The notes under the pieces are model-generated. The model did no database searches, had not been told where the DNA came from, and saw only the letters and a list, made by a program, of their open reading frames with translations. Shown here piece after piece: positions 1-8,101 of a stretch of DNA of 34,929 nucleotides (positions are counted from its first letter, which is position 1; each line of letters starts with the position of its first letter). The position numbers and the translations under genes were made by a program. This DNA is from Clostridia bacterium (GTDB taxonomy: Bacteria; Bacillota; Clostridia; Oscillospirales; CAG-272): the NCBI GenBank assembly GCA_017412045.1, contig JAFQOX010000013.1:1-34929 (forward strand), in the 5' to 3' direction.

Positions 1-138
1 ATGACCAAAAGTGAGGAATTTTTTCGTAGAACAAGCTGATTTTTTGCAGAAATACGATATGTATTTCAAAAAAAATAAGCGCAGTTATGCGGAAAAATAA
101 CCGCTTTTTGGGCGTGTTGTCATTTTTCAAACAAGCCC
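1..138. mobile_element. MITE-like element, copy 1 (cut by the window edge)
   Basis: This is the reverse complement of the complete element at 12261-12421, with only about two substitutions over 138 nt. It ends with the 17-bp terminal inverted repeat ATTTTTCAAACAAGCCC at 122-138, followed by a TA. The other terminal repeat lies outside the window. It contains no plausible gene, so it is non-autonomous. A TA target suggests mobilisation by an IS630- or IS5/IS427-type transposase; that assignment is inference. Confidence 0.8.
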
Positions 139-1439
139 TAAATATTCAATCCTTTGATTTTGCAGAATTCATCTATCGAAACGATTGTTTTATGATGGCG
201 GGATTCTTCTGCCGCGAAGCCGATCATATGGTTTTCAACGGAAATGCCTATTTCCGACGCACCGAACTGAACCTCGTTACCCTCCAAAAATTCGTAAAGG
301 TCGGCAACAATGCCGTGGTCGCCGCCGCCGTGACCGCCCGCGATCGATTCTTCCGTTTCCTGTACGGGAATGAAATGTCTTTTTCTCGCGGAAAGCGTGC
401 GCACAAATATTTCCTTATCGGACATAAACGCCCAAAGCTCGCCCTTCGTGCCGTAAACGCGCGTATATCTGCCGCCGGCATTGAACGCATTCACCGTGAG
501 CGTTGCCGTAGCGCCGCTCTCGAATTCCATATTGACCACCTGGTGGTCGAGCACGTCGTTATCGCAACGGTAAACGCAATTACCGTAATTCGTATTTCTG
601 AGCACCTCGCATATTTCCTCATCGCTGAAATCAGGGTGTGTCGCATACATCGTCTTTAAAAGCTCTTTCCAGCCATGCCATACCCTGCCCTCCTGATCCA
701 CATATACTCTGTAGCAGTTATAGGGGCATTCTTCCTTGGCGGGACAAGTACCGTCTATACATTTTTGGGGAGCGCCATCGGGCGCATTTTCAGCCTTAAA
801 ATGCTTGAGACTGCCGAAGGAGGAAACCTTCCGGCAGGGCTTTCCTACGAGCCACTGAACGATATCGAGGTCGTGGCAGGCTTTTGCGAGTATCATGGGC
901 GCCGCTGTTTTTGTGCTATGCCAGTTGCCGCGCACGTAGCTGTGGGAAAAATGCACGTCGCCGATGGCTTCCACCTGGTCTACGGAAACCACCTCGCCGA
1001 TCATGCCGCTTTCGATGATGGATTTCACCGTTCTGTAAAACGGCGTATAGCGAAGCACGTGGCAAACGAGCACGCGCACACCCTTTGCCCGCGCCGCGTT
1101 TGCGATATCGATACATTCTTTTTCGGTGTTGGCAACGGGCTTTTCGAGCAGCAGGTCATATCCGAGTTCGATCGCCTTCATCGCAGGCTCGTAGTGCATA
1201 TCGTCCATCGTGGCGATTACTGCGATATCCGCCATTTTCGGTTTCGCAAGAATTTCACGCCAATCGGTATAGCACTGCTCTGCCTTAAGACCGAACTCCT
1301 TCATGCATCTTTCGCGCTTGTAGTCAAGCGGGTCAGCCATGCCCACAAGCTTGTACTTTTCGGGCATTTTCAGCATTTCGCGGGTGTACGTCATACCCCT
1401 GTTGCCTGCGCCAATCAAAACAAAAGAATACTGTTTCAT
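138..1439 (-). CDS. Gfo/Idh/MocA family NAD(P)-dependent oxidoreductase
   Basis: The 433-aa protein has an N-terminal Rossmann fold (VLIGAGNRG at about residues 7-15) and the family EKP motif (EKPVANT, near residue 99), then the usual C-terminal alpha/beta substrate domain. Members oxidise or reduce sugars, inositols or sugar amines with NAD(P); the substrate here cannot be read. A cysteine cluster near residues 227-242 (CIDGTCPAKEECPYNC) is an insertion seen in only part of the family and could bind metal or form disulphides. A consensus sigma-A promoter lies just upstream and AAGGAG precedes the ATG. The stop codon TAG is built from the TA target site plus the terminal G of the adjoining MITE, so the native C-terminus may have been longer. 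Confidence 0.88.
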   Translation of the reverse strand: MKQYSFVLIGAGNRGMTYTREMLKMPEKYKLVGMADPLDYKRERCMKEFGLKAEQCYTDWREILAKPKMADIAVIATMDDMHYEPAMKAIELGYDLLLEKPVANTEKECIDIANAARAKGVRVLVCHVLRYTPFYRTVKSIIESGMIGEVVSVDQVEAIGDVHFSHSYVRGNWHSTKTAAPMILAKACHDLDIVQWLVGKPCRKVSSFGSLKHFKAENAPDGAPQKCIDGTCPAKEECPYNCYRVYVDQEGRVWHGWKELLKTMYATHPDFSDEEICEVLRNTNYGNCVYRCDNDVLDHQVVNMEFESGATATLTVNAFNAGGRYTRVYGTKGELWAFMSDKEIFVRTLSARKRHFIPVQETEESIAGGHGGGDHGIVADLYEFLEGNEVQFGASEIGISVENHMIGFAAEESRHHKTIVSIDEFCKIKGLNI

Positions 1440-1480
1440 ATTGAAATCTCCTTGAAACGAGAAAATTTTAACTATCTCCT

Positions 1481-1509
1481 ATTATAAATAATCGCCGTAT
1501 CTTTGTCAA
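1481..1509 (-). promoter_or_regulatory. Consensus sigma-A promoter of the Gfo/Idh/MocA gene
   Basis: On the minus strand TTGACA (1504-1509) and TATAAT (1481-1486) are separated by exactly 17 nt, a perfect match to the housekeeping consensus. It sits about 40 nt upstream of the start codon. Confidence 0.85.
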
Positions 1510-1628
1510 CAGCAATTTTCCAAAGACAGGGGAAGTAAATGCTGGTTGGCACAAATCAAAAACCCAAATTTGTCGGTCAATTCTTCCGAAAGATGAAGCC
1601 ACGGTTCGCCGCGGGCTTCTGTCAGCAT
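1506..1628 (-). pseudogene. Possible 40-aa ORF or gene remnant
   Basis: A minus-strand frame starting at ATG 1626-1628 reads MLTEARGEPWLHLSEELTDK and continues for another 20 residues. The composition is protein-like, but there is no ribosome binding site and the end overlaps the -35 box of the neighbouring promoter. I do not recognise it. It may be the tail of a decayed gene. The rest of 1510-1671 shows nothing else. Confidence 0.2.
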
Positions 1629-1671
1629 TGGCTATGTAAAAAGGATTGTTTGATTGTTTTTACCGTCAGGG

Positions 1672-1700
1672 TTTACATTGGTGAAAGGATATGATATAAT
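1672..1700 (+). promoter_or_regulatory. Strong promoter of the Imm26-like gene
   Basis: TTTACA (1672-1677) and TATAAT (1695-1700) are spaced by 17 nt. It places the transcription start near 1707, which excludes the upstream in-frame start codons and fixes the coding start at 1762. Confidence 0.8.
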
Positions 1701-1761
1701 GATTTCAACAAAAAATAAGAATGATCCGATTACAGGATATGAATTCGAAAAAGGAGAGGGT

Positions 1762-2352
1762 ATGAAACGCGCCAAAATCGGAGACGTATTTTATGTCAAA
1801 GGTCCCAATGGATATAAACTTTATCAATGGGCTTATACTGTGCGCATTGGCGATCTTATCAGAGTTTTCGGCGGATTATACGATACGATTCCCGAAAATA
1901 TTGAAGAGATTGTAACCCAACCGCATGATTATGTGATTGCGACGGAACCGAAATTCTTATACCGTCTTAAGCTCGCGCATTTGATCGGAAACTATAAGGT
2001 TCCCGAGGAATATCCTGAGCCGGAATTCGATATCAGCTGGGTCATTACATCAACAGGAAAAGTTTTTCGCATCTACGTTCGTCAAACTAAGGCGCCTTGG
2101 GACGTTCGGAAATTTGACGTAAGCCGAATGGACGAACTTCCGATTGAATATCAAAATGAAAAGATGATCGGCGACATCGTTTCTTTGGATTGGTTGCTTT
2201 ATCTTTTTGACACGGATTGGAATTTAAAACGGCTCGAAAAGTTTTATCCTTTCGAAAAGATCCATCTGTATTCGGATATTTACAACAGACATTATGATCA
2301 ATACACGGAAGAAAGATTGCAAAAGAAACAAACGCCACGGCGCAGACAATAA
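1762..2352 (+). CDS. Imm26-like immunity-type protein (orphan)
   Basis: The start is ATG 1762, preceded by AAAGGAGAGG, because earlier in-frame starts lie at or upstream of the promoter. The 196-aa protein opens with KRAKIGDVFYVKGPNGYKL, the beta-strand-rich opening typical of Imm26-type immunity proteins, followed by an acidic segment (YPEPEFDISW). Imm26 proteins neutralise polymorphic or contact-dependent toxins. No toxin gene is adjacent, so it would be an orphan immunity gene. The gene is richer in A+T than its neighbours, which suggests transfer. The family call rests on the N-terminal pattern only. Confidence 0.5.
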   Translation: MKRAKIGDVFYVKGPNGYKLYQWAYTVRIGDLIRVFGGLYDTIPENIEEIVTQPHDYVIATEPKFLYRLKLAHLIGNYKVPEEYPEPEFDISWVITSTGKVFRIYVRQTKAPWDVRKFDVSRMDELPIEYQNEKMIGDIVSLDWLLYLFDTDWNLKRLEKFYPFEKIHLYSDIYNRHYDQYTEERLQKKQTPRRRQ

Positions 2353-2388
2353 CCATAACAAAATTCTTTTTGATTGGAAGTGAAACAA

Positions 2389-3759
2389 ATGACAATTTTG
2401 CATAAAAGCGTAAAACGGGATTTCTCAAGCGGTCCCGTATGGAAATGCATTGTCGCGCAGGCAATCCCTCTCACCGTTGCGCAGCTGGTGCATTTGCTGT
2501 ATAACGTGGTGGACAGAATCTATCTGGGGCACATGGGAGGAGACAGTATGGCTCTGACGGGTGTCGGTCTGACCTTTCCCATCGTTTCCCTGATCATGGC
2601 GTTTACGGCGCTCTTCGGTACGGGAGGCGTTCCGCTCTTTTCCATTGCGAGAGGCGCGGGGGACGAGGAGCGGGCAGGAAAGATTCTCGGAAATTCCTTT
2701 GCCTTGTTATTGGGCAGCTCCTTGATTTTGACCTTGGCGGGATTTCTTTTCGCTAAACCCATTCTCTTTGCGTTCGGCGCGGGCGAGGAATCCTACGTCT
2801 ACGCGAAGATGTATCTGGATATCTATTTGATCGGCACGGTTTTCTCCATGATCAGTACGGGTCTGAACGGCTATATCAACGCGCAGGGATTCCCGAAGAT
2901 CGGAATGTTGTCTGTCACCATCGGGGCTCTTTGCAATATTATTCTGGACCCCATCTTCATTTTCGGTATGCGTATGGGCGTTGCGGGCGCGGCGCTGGCA
3001 ACGGTCATCAGCCAAGCCGCTTCCGCGCTGTGGGTGCTGTTCTTCCTGACGGGAAAGAAGGCTTTGATCCCGCTTCGACGCAAACATATCGCCGTTCGCA
3101 AGGATATTACGAAGGATATCTGCAAATTGGGCACGGCAGGCTTTATCATGCAGGGAACGAACTGTCTGGTCCAGGTGGCTTGCAACTCCACGCTCCAGAC
3201 CTTCGGCGGAGACCTGTACGTGGGCATCATGACCGTGACGAACTCCGTCAGGGAAATCTTCACACTCCCCGTCTCGGGTATCGTTAACGGCGCCCAGCCC
3301 GTCATCGGCTTCAACTACGGCGCGAAGCAATACGACCGTGTCCGGCAGGGCATCCGTTTCAATACGCTCATCGGTACCGCATATACGATGCTGGCGTGGT
3401 TGCTCGTCATTCTGTTCCCGAAATTCTGGTTCGGCATTTTCTCCGACGATATCATGATGACCGAGCCGGGCATCGAGGCGCTGAAGATCTATTTTTTCGG
3501 CTTCGTATTCATGGCGTTGCAGTTTGCGGGGCAATCCACCTTCCAGGCGTTGGGAGATGCCAAGCACGCCATCTTTTTCTCACTGCTGCGTAAGGCTGTT
3601 ATCGTCGTTCCGCTGACGCTTCTGTTGCCTCACTTAGGCTTCGGCGTTCTGGGCGTGTTCATCGCAGAGCCCGTATCCAACGTGATCGGCGGCACTGCCT
3701 CCTACGTAACCATGCGTATGACGGTTTACAGAAGAATCAAAAACGAAATCAAAGAGTAA
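2389..3759 (+). CDS. MATE family multidrug/cation antiporter
   Basis: About 456 aa with twelve predicted membrane helices in two related halves, the usual MATE size and layout. Landmarks are the first-helix segment AQAIPLTVAQLVHLLYNVVD and LGHMGGDSMALTGVG. The second half repeats the pattern, with PVSGIVNGAQPVIGFNYGAK around residues 300-320. MATE proteins export drugs or metabolites in exchange for Na+ or H+. I chose ATG 2389 because GGAAGTG lies six nt before it; an upstream in-frame TTG (2374) has no such site. It follows the Imm26-like gene by 36 nt and may share its transcript, ending at the hairpin at 3946. Confidence 0.93.
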   Translation: MTILHKSVKRDFSSGPVWKCIVAQAIPLTVAQLVHLLYNVVDRIYLGHMGGDSMALTGVGLTFPIVSLIMAFTALFGTGGVPLFSIARGAGDEERAGKILGNSFALLLGSSLILTLAGFLFAKPILFAFGAGEESYVYAKMYLDIYLIGTVFSMISTGLNGYINAQGFPKIGMLSVTIGALCNIILDPIFIFGMRMGVAGAALATVISQAASALWVLFFLTGKKALIPLRRKHIAVRKDITKDICKLGTAGFIMQGTNCLVQVACNSTLQTFGGDLYVGIMTVTNSVREIFTLPVSGIVNGAQPVIGFNYGAKQYDRVRQGIRFNTLIGTAYTMLAWLLVILFPKFWFGIFSDDIMMTEPGIEALKIYFFGFVFMALQFAGQSTFQALGDAKHAIFFSLLRKAVIVVPLTLLLPHLGFGVLGVFIAEPVSNVIGGTASYVTMRMTVYRRIKNEIKE

Positions 3760-3945
3760 CGTACCATTTTATTACCGCGTAACAACGAAGACCTGACTAT
3801 GTTCCCCCGCCCGTGTCATCCTCGAACAAGCCTCGACATTCGAGCTTCGGTATTCTTTTTCCTTGAGTTTGGCGATTCTTGCTTGATCATTCATTTCGTT
3901 TCATCACCCATATACCGGATTTTTTTGCTTTTTTCGACAGTCTGA

Positions 3946-3990
3946 GGCTGTCCCCCATGCATTTATTTTTGCATGAGGGACAGCCTTTTT
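3946..3990 (+). terminator. Rho-independent terminator after the MATE gene
   Basis: A 16-bp stem with one mismatch (GGCTGTCCCCCATGCA, 3946-3961, with TGCATGAGGGACAGCC, 3970-3985) is followed by TTTTT on the plus strand. There is no T-run on the minus side, so it serves the MATE transcript. Confidence 0.85.
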
Positions 3991-4006
3991 AACGGCAAAA
4001 CGATCT

Positions 4007-4591
4007 TCAGACGATGTAATACGGGCTGAGCGTAAAGACCGTTTCCGTTCTGATTTTTTTGAAAAGCTTCGCCGTATTGACGGCATCCACGAGGGCGTCG
4101 TGCGCGCCGTCGCTGTAATCGTTGATATTCGCAATGATGAGCGCTTCCGAAAGCATATACTGTCTGTCGGAATTCATTTTATCACCGAAGGCTTCCTGGC
4201 AGTCGATGATTTCCTCCAGAAAATCCTCCAATCTGTCGTTGCAGATCTCCTTTCCGTCCAGCTCGTGATAAAGCTGGGAACGGTCGTTTTCACTCCATTC
4301 GACCAGGATCGCGTCATCGGGGATCCATTCGGCGAAGCGGGCAAGTGCCTCCTCCGTGGAGGGCGCGCCCTTCAGCTTCTCGCGCGTGATCCCCGTCAGC
4401 TTGATGATCTCGGGATCCAGAGCGCCGAATCGGGGCGTTACGTACGTGATGAAGCGGTCCGTAATTTCATAGGATTCATCCAGCAGAACGGCTCCGATCT
4501 GGATCAATTCATTTTTGTAATAAAAAAGGCTCGTTCTTTTGTTTTTGCCGACCTTGCACATTTCAAGGTCAAATACGACGTATTTACTCAT
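4007..4591 (-). CDS. DEDDh-type 3'-5' exonuclease family protein (KapD-like)
   Basis: A compact DnaQ-like exonuclease of about 194 aa. The first metal-binding motif is VVFDLEM (D and E near residues 8-10). The last is HDALVDA near residue 160, which gives the DEDDh signature, with an intervening LTGIT segment. Such stand-alone proteins trim RNA or DNA 3' ends; KapD of Bacillus is the nearest named relative I can suggest. Two in-frame ATGs lie two codons apart (4597 and 4591). The second has better spacing from AAAGGAAG. It has its own promoter and lies downstream of bioY on the same strand. Confidence 0.85.
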   Translation of the reverse strand: MSKYVVFDLEMCKVGKNKRTSLFYYKNELIQIGAVLLDESYEITDRFITYVTPRFGALDPEIIKLTGITREKLKGAPSTEEALARFAEWIPDDAILVEWSENDRSQLYHELDGKEICNDRLEDFLEEIIDCQEAFGDKMNSDRQYMLSEALIIANINDYSDGAHDALVDAVNTAKLFKKIRTETVFTLSPYYIV

Positions 4592-4636
4592 GTTCATCTT
4601 CCTTTCCTGTCATCTATTCTATATTACACAAAGTTT

Positions 4637-4665
4637 ATCATACCATATGGAAGGGAAGGATACAA
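4637..4665 (-). promoter_or_regulatory. Probable promoter of the exonuclease gene
   Basis: On the minus strand TTGTAT (4660-4665) and TATGAT (4637-4642) are 17 nt apart, about 45 nt before the start codon. Confidence 0.55.
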
Positions 4666-4733
4666 GAGAAAATTTATATTTTTATCAAAATCCGCCGAAA
4701 TTGATTGGATTTCCCGTTCGATCGGTTGTTTCG

Positions 4734-5267
4734 TCAAAATCGATGTGTGGGAAGTCTTTTGCGTATTTTCCGACATAGCGTCCATGCGCAAAATACGGAA
4801 ACCGCATCCTTCGGGAGATAGGGCAAGGAGGCGATCCAGAACGCCTGCGCGAGAGATACGCCCGAGACGCGCGCGAACCAAAAAACGCCGGGCAGATGAC
4901 AGAAAAGAAGCCCCGCCGCGGCGAGCAGAAGAAAGACAAGCTTTTTTTCGGACGTTTTCCTTGACGCAATTCCGCAGAAAAGCGAGAGAAAAAGGAAGCC
5001 GACGAGAAAACCGCCCGTCGGTCCGGCGAGAAAGGCGAGAGAACCGCCGAATCCCGCAAAAACGGGAAGTCCGACCGCGCCGAGCGCCAGATAGACGGCA
5101 GCCGCGCAGACACCGCCGCGCGCACCGAGCAAAAATCCGCAGAGAGCCACGCCGAAGGTCTGCAAGGTCATCGGTACGCCGCCGAGCGGGATGGCGATCC
5201 ACGAGCATAGGCAGATCCAGCAAGAAGCAAGCGCGGTCAAGGATATTTTCAAGGCGGATTTTTTCAT
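4734..5267 (-). CDS. bioY: BioY, biotin-specific S component of an ECF transporter
   Basis: The 177-aa, very hydrophobic protein has about six membrane helices. It carries the BioY hallmark GGVPMTLQTFGV near residues 29-40 and the LAGPTGGFLVGF segment near residue 84, which line the biotin site. BioY captures biotin and works with shared EcfA/EcfT energising subunits, not found in this window. AAAGGAG precedes ATG 5267. It lies 69 nt downstream of uxaC on the same strand and may be read through from the uxa operon. The C-terminus is basic (KIRKRLPTHRF). Confidence 0.9.
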   Translation of the reverse strand: MKKSALKISLTALASCWICLCSWIAIPLGGVPMTLQTFGVALCGFLLGARGGVCAAAVYLALGAVGLPVFAGFGGSLAFLAGPTGGFLVGFLFLSLFCGIASRKTSEKKLVFLLLAAAGLLFCHLPGVFWFARVSGVSLAQAFWIASLPYLPKDAVSVFCAWTLCRKIRKRLPTHRF

Positions 5268-5336
5268 CGTATTCTCCTTTGAGATCGAATTTTATTCTGT
5301 ATCGGTTCCAAACGGTCCGGCTGAGTTTGCCCCGCT

Positions 5337-6713
5337 TCAGACGCCGAAATAGCGGATCGAATTATAATAGCATACGTCACGGACGACGCTGCCGACGAGC
5401 GCCTCGTCTGCGGTCATTTCGCCGCGTTCCATCATACCGCCGAGATAATTACAGAGGATGCGTCTGAAATAATGGTGGCGCGGATAGGAGAGCAGAGAGC
5501 GGCTGTCCGTCAGCATACCGATGAAGGTCGCGATATGTCCCGTCGCCGTAAGGTCCTCGAGGTGCTTTTCCATGCCCGTTTTATTGTCGAGGAACCACCA
5601 CGCGGGACCGTATTGGATCTTACCGCGCGCCTCGTCGCTCTGGAAACAGCCGATCAGTGTCATGATCTCCGCGTTCATCTTCGGATTCAGATTGAAAACG
5701 ATGGTTTTGGGCAGAGCGTTTTCGCTGTCCAGCCTGTCGAAAAGACGGGACATATATTTGATGGAATTGTCCTCGGCAATGCTGTCGAAGCCCGTATCCA
5801 AGCCGAGTTTTGCGAGCATACGGCTGTTGTTGTTCCGCATGGCGCCGATGTGAAGCTCGGTGGCGATATCGTATTTTGCGTAGAGCTTGAAAAGAAAATA
5901 GGTCAGATAGCCCTTGAAGATCTCACTTTCCCTTTCGCTGACGGATTCGCCCTTCATGCGTTTTTCAAACACGCTTGCCGCTTCAGCTTTTTGCGAGATG
6001 GGATATACGCTTTGCAGGGCGATGTCTGCCGCCCTCGCGCCGACGGCGATAAAGGCTTGCAGACGTTCCTCCAGCTTGGCTTCGAGCGCGTCGAGGTTTT
6101 CGACAATGCCGAGCTTGCCGACGAATTCAAGGTATTTTTCGGCTTCGATATTCATGATCTTGTCGGCGCGGAAGGCGGGAATGACCTTGAATTTGTAATT
6201 TTTCTCCGCGATCCTTCCGAAGGTGGAGAGATCGTCAAAGACCTCGTTGGTCGTACACAGATGCGTGACGTTCGACTGCTCGATCAGCATTTGGGGCGTG
6301 ACCTTGTTTGCGCGGATATAGGCGTTGCATTCGTCCCAGATCGCTTCCGCGTTTTCTTCGTTGATCTCCCTTTCACAGCCGAAAAATTCCTTCAGCTCGA
6401 CCTGCGACCAATGGTAGAGCGGGTTGCCGAAGGCGGTGCCCAGCACACGGCAGTAGGTGACGAATTTTTCCTTATTGGACGCGCCGCCCGTGATATATTC
6501 CTCACTCACGCCGTAATTTCTCATGAGACGCCATTTGTAATGGTCGCCCGCAAGCCAGATCTCGAAGGCATCGTGGAAAGGCTCGTTTTCCAGAATCTGC
6601 TTTTCGGGCAGATGGCAGTGATAGTCGAAGATGGGCATATCCTTCGCATAGGAAAAATAGAGTCTTTCCGCCGTCTTACCCGTCAATAAAAAATTGTTTC
6701 TGATGTAGTTCAT
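5337..6713 (-). CDS. uxaC: Uronate isomerase (glucuronate/galacturonate isomerase)
   Basis: The 458-aa protein catalyses D-galacturonate to D-tagaturonate and D-glucuronate to D-fructuronate, the first cytoplasmic step of hexuronate breakdown. It belongs to the amidohydrolase superfamily; the metal-binding HxH is visible in FDYHCHLPE (near residues 29-37). Further family segments are LAGDHYKWRLMRNYG and, near residue 410, GMLTDSRSLLSYPRHHYFRR. Length is normal. Its ATG overlaps the uxaA stop codon (ATGA), showing translational coupling in the order uxaB, uxaA, uxaC. Confidence 0.96.
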   Translation of the reverse strand: MNYIRNNFLLTGKTAERLYFSYAKDMPIFDYHCHLPEKQILENEPFHDAFEIWLAGDHYKWRLMRNYGVSEEYITGGASNKEKFVTYCRVLGTAFGNPLYHWSQVELKEFFGCEREINEENAEAIWDECNAYIRANKVTPQMLIEQSNVTHLCTTNEVFDDLSTFGRIAEKNYKFKVIPAFRADKIMNIEAEKYLEFVGKLGIVENLDALEAKLEERLQAFIAVGARAADIALQSVYPISQKAEAASVFEKRMKGESVSERESEIFKGYLTYFLFKLYAKYDIATELHIGAMRNNNSRMLAKLGLDTGFDSIAEDNSIKYMSRLFDRLDSENALPKTIVFNLNPKMNAEIMTLIGCFQSDEARGKIQYGPAWWFLDNKTGMEKHLEDLTATGHIATFIGMLTDSRSLLSYPRHHYFRRILCNYLGGMMERGEMTADEALVGSVVRDVCYYNSIRYFGV

Positions 6714-8101
6714 AACGTTACCCCCGTTTTATAAAATGCGATTTCTCTGATATCCTCGCTCTTGCAAGTATATTCTCCGTTTGCGGTCCTGAGGATCAGT
6801 GCAAAGAGCGCTTCCTCGTCCATGCCGTAGGCATTGAAGTCGATCCAATTTGCCTTGCGCGCGGAAATGCCGTCGTTTGTGGCGATCTTCAGCGTCGGCA
6901 CGAAGGTGGAAAAGGGCGTGCCCCTTCCCGTAGTGAAAAGGATGATCTGCGCCCCGCTCGCTGCCAGCGCCGTTGCCGCGATCAGATCGTTGCCGGGCGC
7001 GTTCAGCACGGAAACGCCACGCTCCCGTACGGGCTCGCCGTAGTCCAGCACGTCGTTGACCGCGCTCGTCCCCGCCTTCTCAATACAGCCGAGGGACTTC
7101 TCCTCCAGCGTCGTGATCCCGCCCTTTTTGTTGCCGGGGCTGGGATTCTCGTAAACGGGAAAGCCTGCGCGGAGATAGGAATCCTTGAAATCCACGATCA
7201 TTTTGCGATACCGCTCGAAAATTTCCGCGTTTTTGCATTTATTCATCAGAATCTGCTCCGCGCCGAACATTTCAGGCACTTCGGTGAGGATCGCACTTCC
7301 GCCCGCGCCCACGATCCTGTCGGTGATCCTGCCCACGAGCGGATTTGCCGTAAGACCCGAATAGCCGTCGCTGCCGCCGCATTTAAGCCCGAGGCATAGC
7401 TCCGAAAGATCGACGTCCTCACGGCGAAGCGCACTCGCCTTCTCGGCGAAGGCGCGAAGGAGCTCCATGCCGTACGCGTGCTCGTCCTCCACGTCCTGAC
7501 AGTTGAAATAGGCGATATTTTCTCTGCCGTAAGGCGCGAGGTATTCCTTCACACCCTCCAGACCGTTGTTTTCACAGCCGAGACCGACGAAAAGCACGTA
7601 GGCGGCGTTCGGATTCAGCGCGACGGCGCAGAGCAGCTTTTTGATATTTTCGTTGTCCTCGCCGAGCTGGGAACAGCCGAACTGATGGGTGAGCGCAAAA
7701 ACGCCGTCAAGACCTCCGCGTACGTATTTCTGCGCGTCCTTCGCCAGACGCATACAAACGTTGTTGACGCATCCGACCGTCGGGATAATATAGATCTCGT
7801 TGCGAACGCCCGCCCTGCCGTGCTTGCGCCTATAGCCGCGGAAGGTGTGCTTCTCCGGAGCGGGAACGTCGGCGCGGAAACTGTAAGCGTATTCCACGCT
7901 CTCGTCCAGATGGGATCGCAGATTATGCGTATGCACCCAATCGCCCGCGGCGATGGGACGCGTGGCTTTGCCGATGATCTCGCCGTATTTGACGACGGCT
8001 TCGCCCTCGGCAATGGGGCGCAGAGCGTATTTGTGTCCTGCGGGGACGGTTGCGTTCCCTTCAAGGCATACGCCCACGTTATCTTTTTTGTCAATAATCA
8101 T
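6710..8101 (-). CDS. uxaA: Altronate dehydratase
   Basis: About 463 aa. It dehydrates D-altronate to 2-keto-3-deoxygluconate, the third step of galacturonate catabolism. An N-terminal SAF domain (about residues 1-75, containing GDWVHTHNLRSHLD) precedes the UxaA catalytic region with GYRRKHGRAGVRNEIYIIPT and LGLKCGGSDGYSGLTANP. I chose ATG 8101 because it overlaps the uxaB stop (ATGA) and gives the normal SAF start; a 29-residue upstream extension inside uxaB is not conserved-looking. It overlaps uxaC in the same way at its other end. Confidence 0.95.
   Translation of the reverse strand: MIIDKKDNVGVCLEGNATVPAGHKYALRPIAEGEAVVKYGEIIGKATRPIAAGDWVHTHNLRSHLDESVEYAYSFRADVPAPEKHTFRGYRRKHGRAGVRNEIYIIPTVGCVNNVCMRLAKDAQKYVRGGLDGVFALTHQFGCSQLGEDNENIKKLLCAVALNPNAAYVLFVGLGCENNGLEGVKEYLAPYGRENIAYFNCQDVEDEHAYGMELLRAFAEKASALRREDVDLSELCLGLKCGGSDGYSGLTANPLVGRITDRIVGAGGSAILTEVPEMFGAEQILMNKCKNAEIFERYRKMIVDFKDSYLRAGFPVYENPSPGNKKGGITTLEEKSLGCIEKAGTSAVNDVLDYGEPVRERGVSVLNAPGNDLIAATALAASGAQIILFTTGRGTPFSTFVPTLKIATNDGISARKANWIDFNAYGMDEEALFALILRTANGEYTCKSEDIREIAFYKTGVTL

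Noticed and set aside
4100-5467. 455-aa plus-strand open frame across the exonuclease and bioY genes
   Set aside because: Extremely Arg-rich with no ribosome binding site; it is the antisense of two well-supported minus-strand genes.
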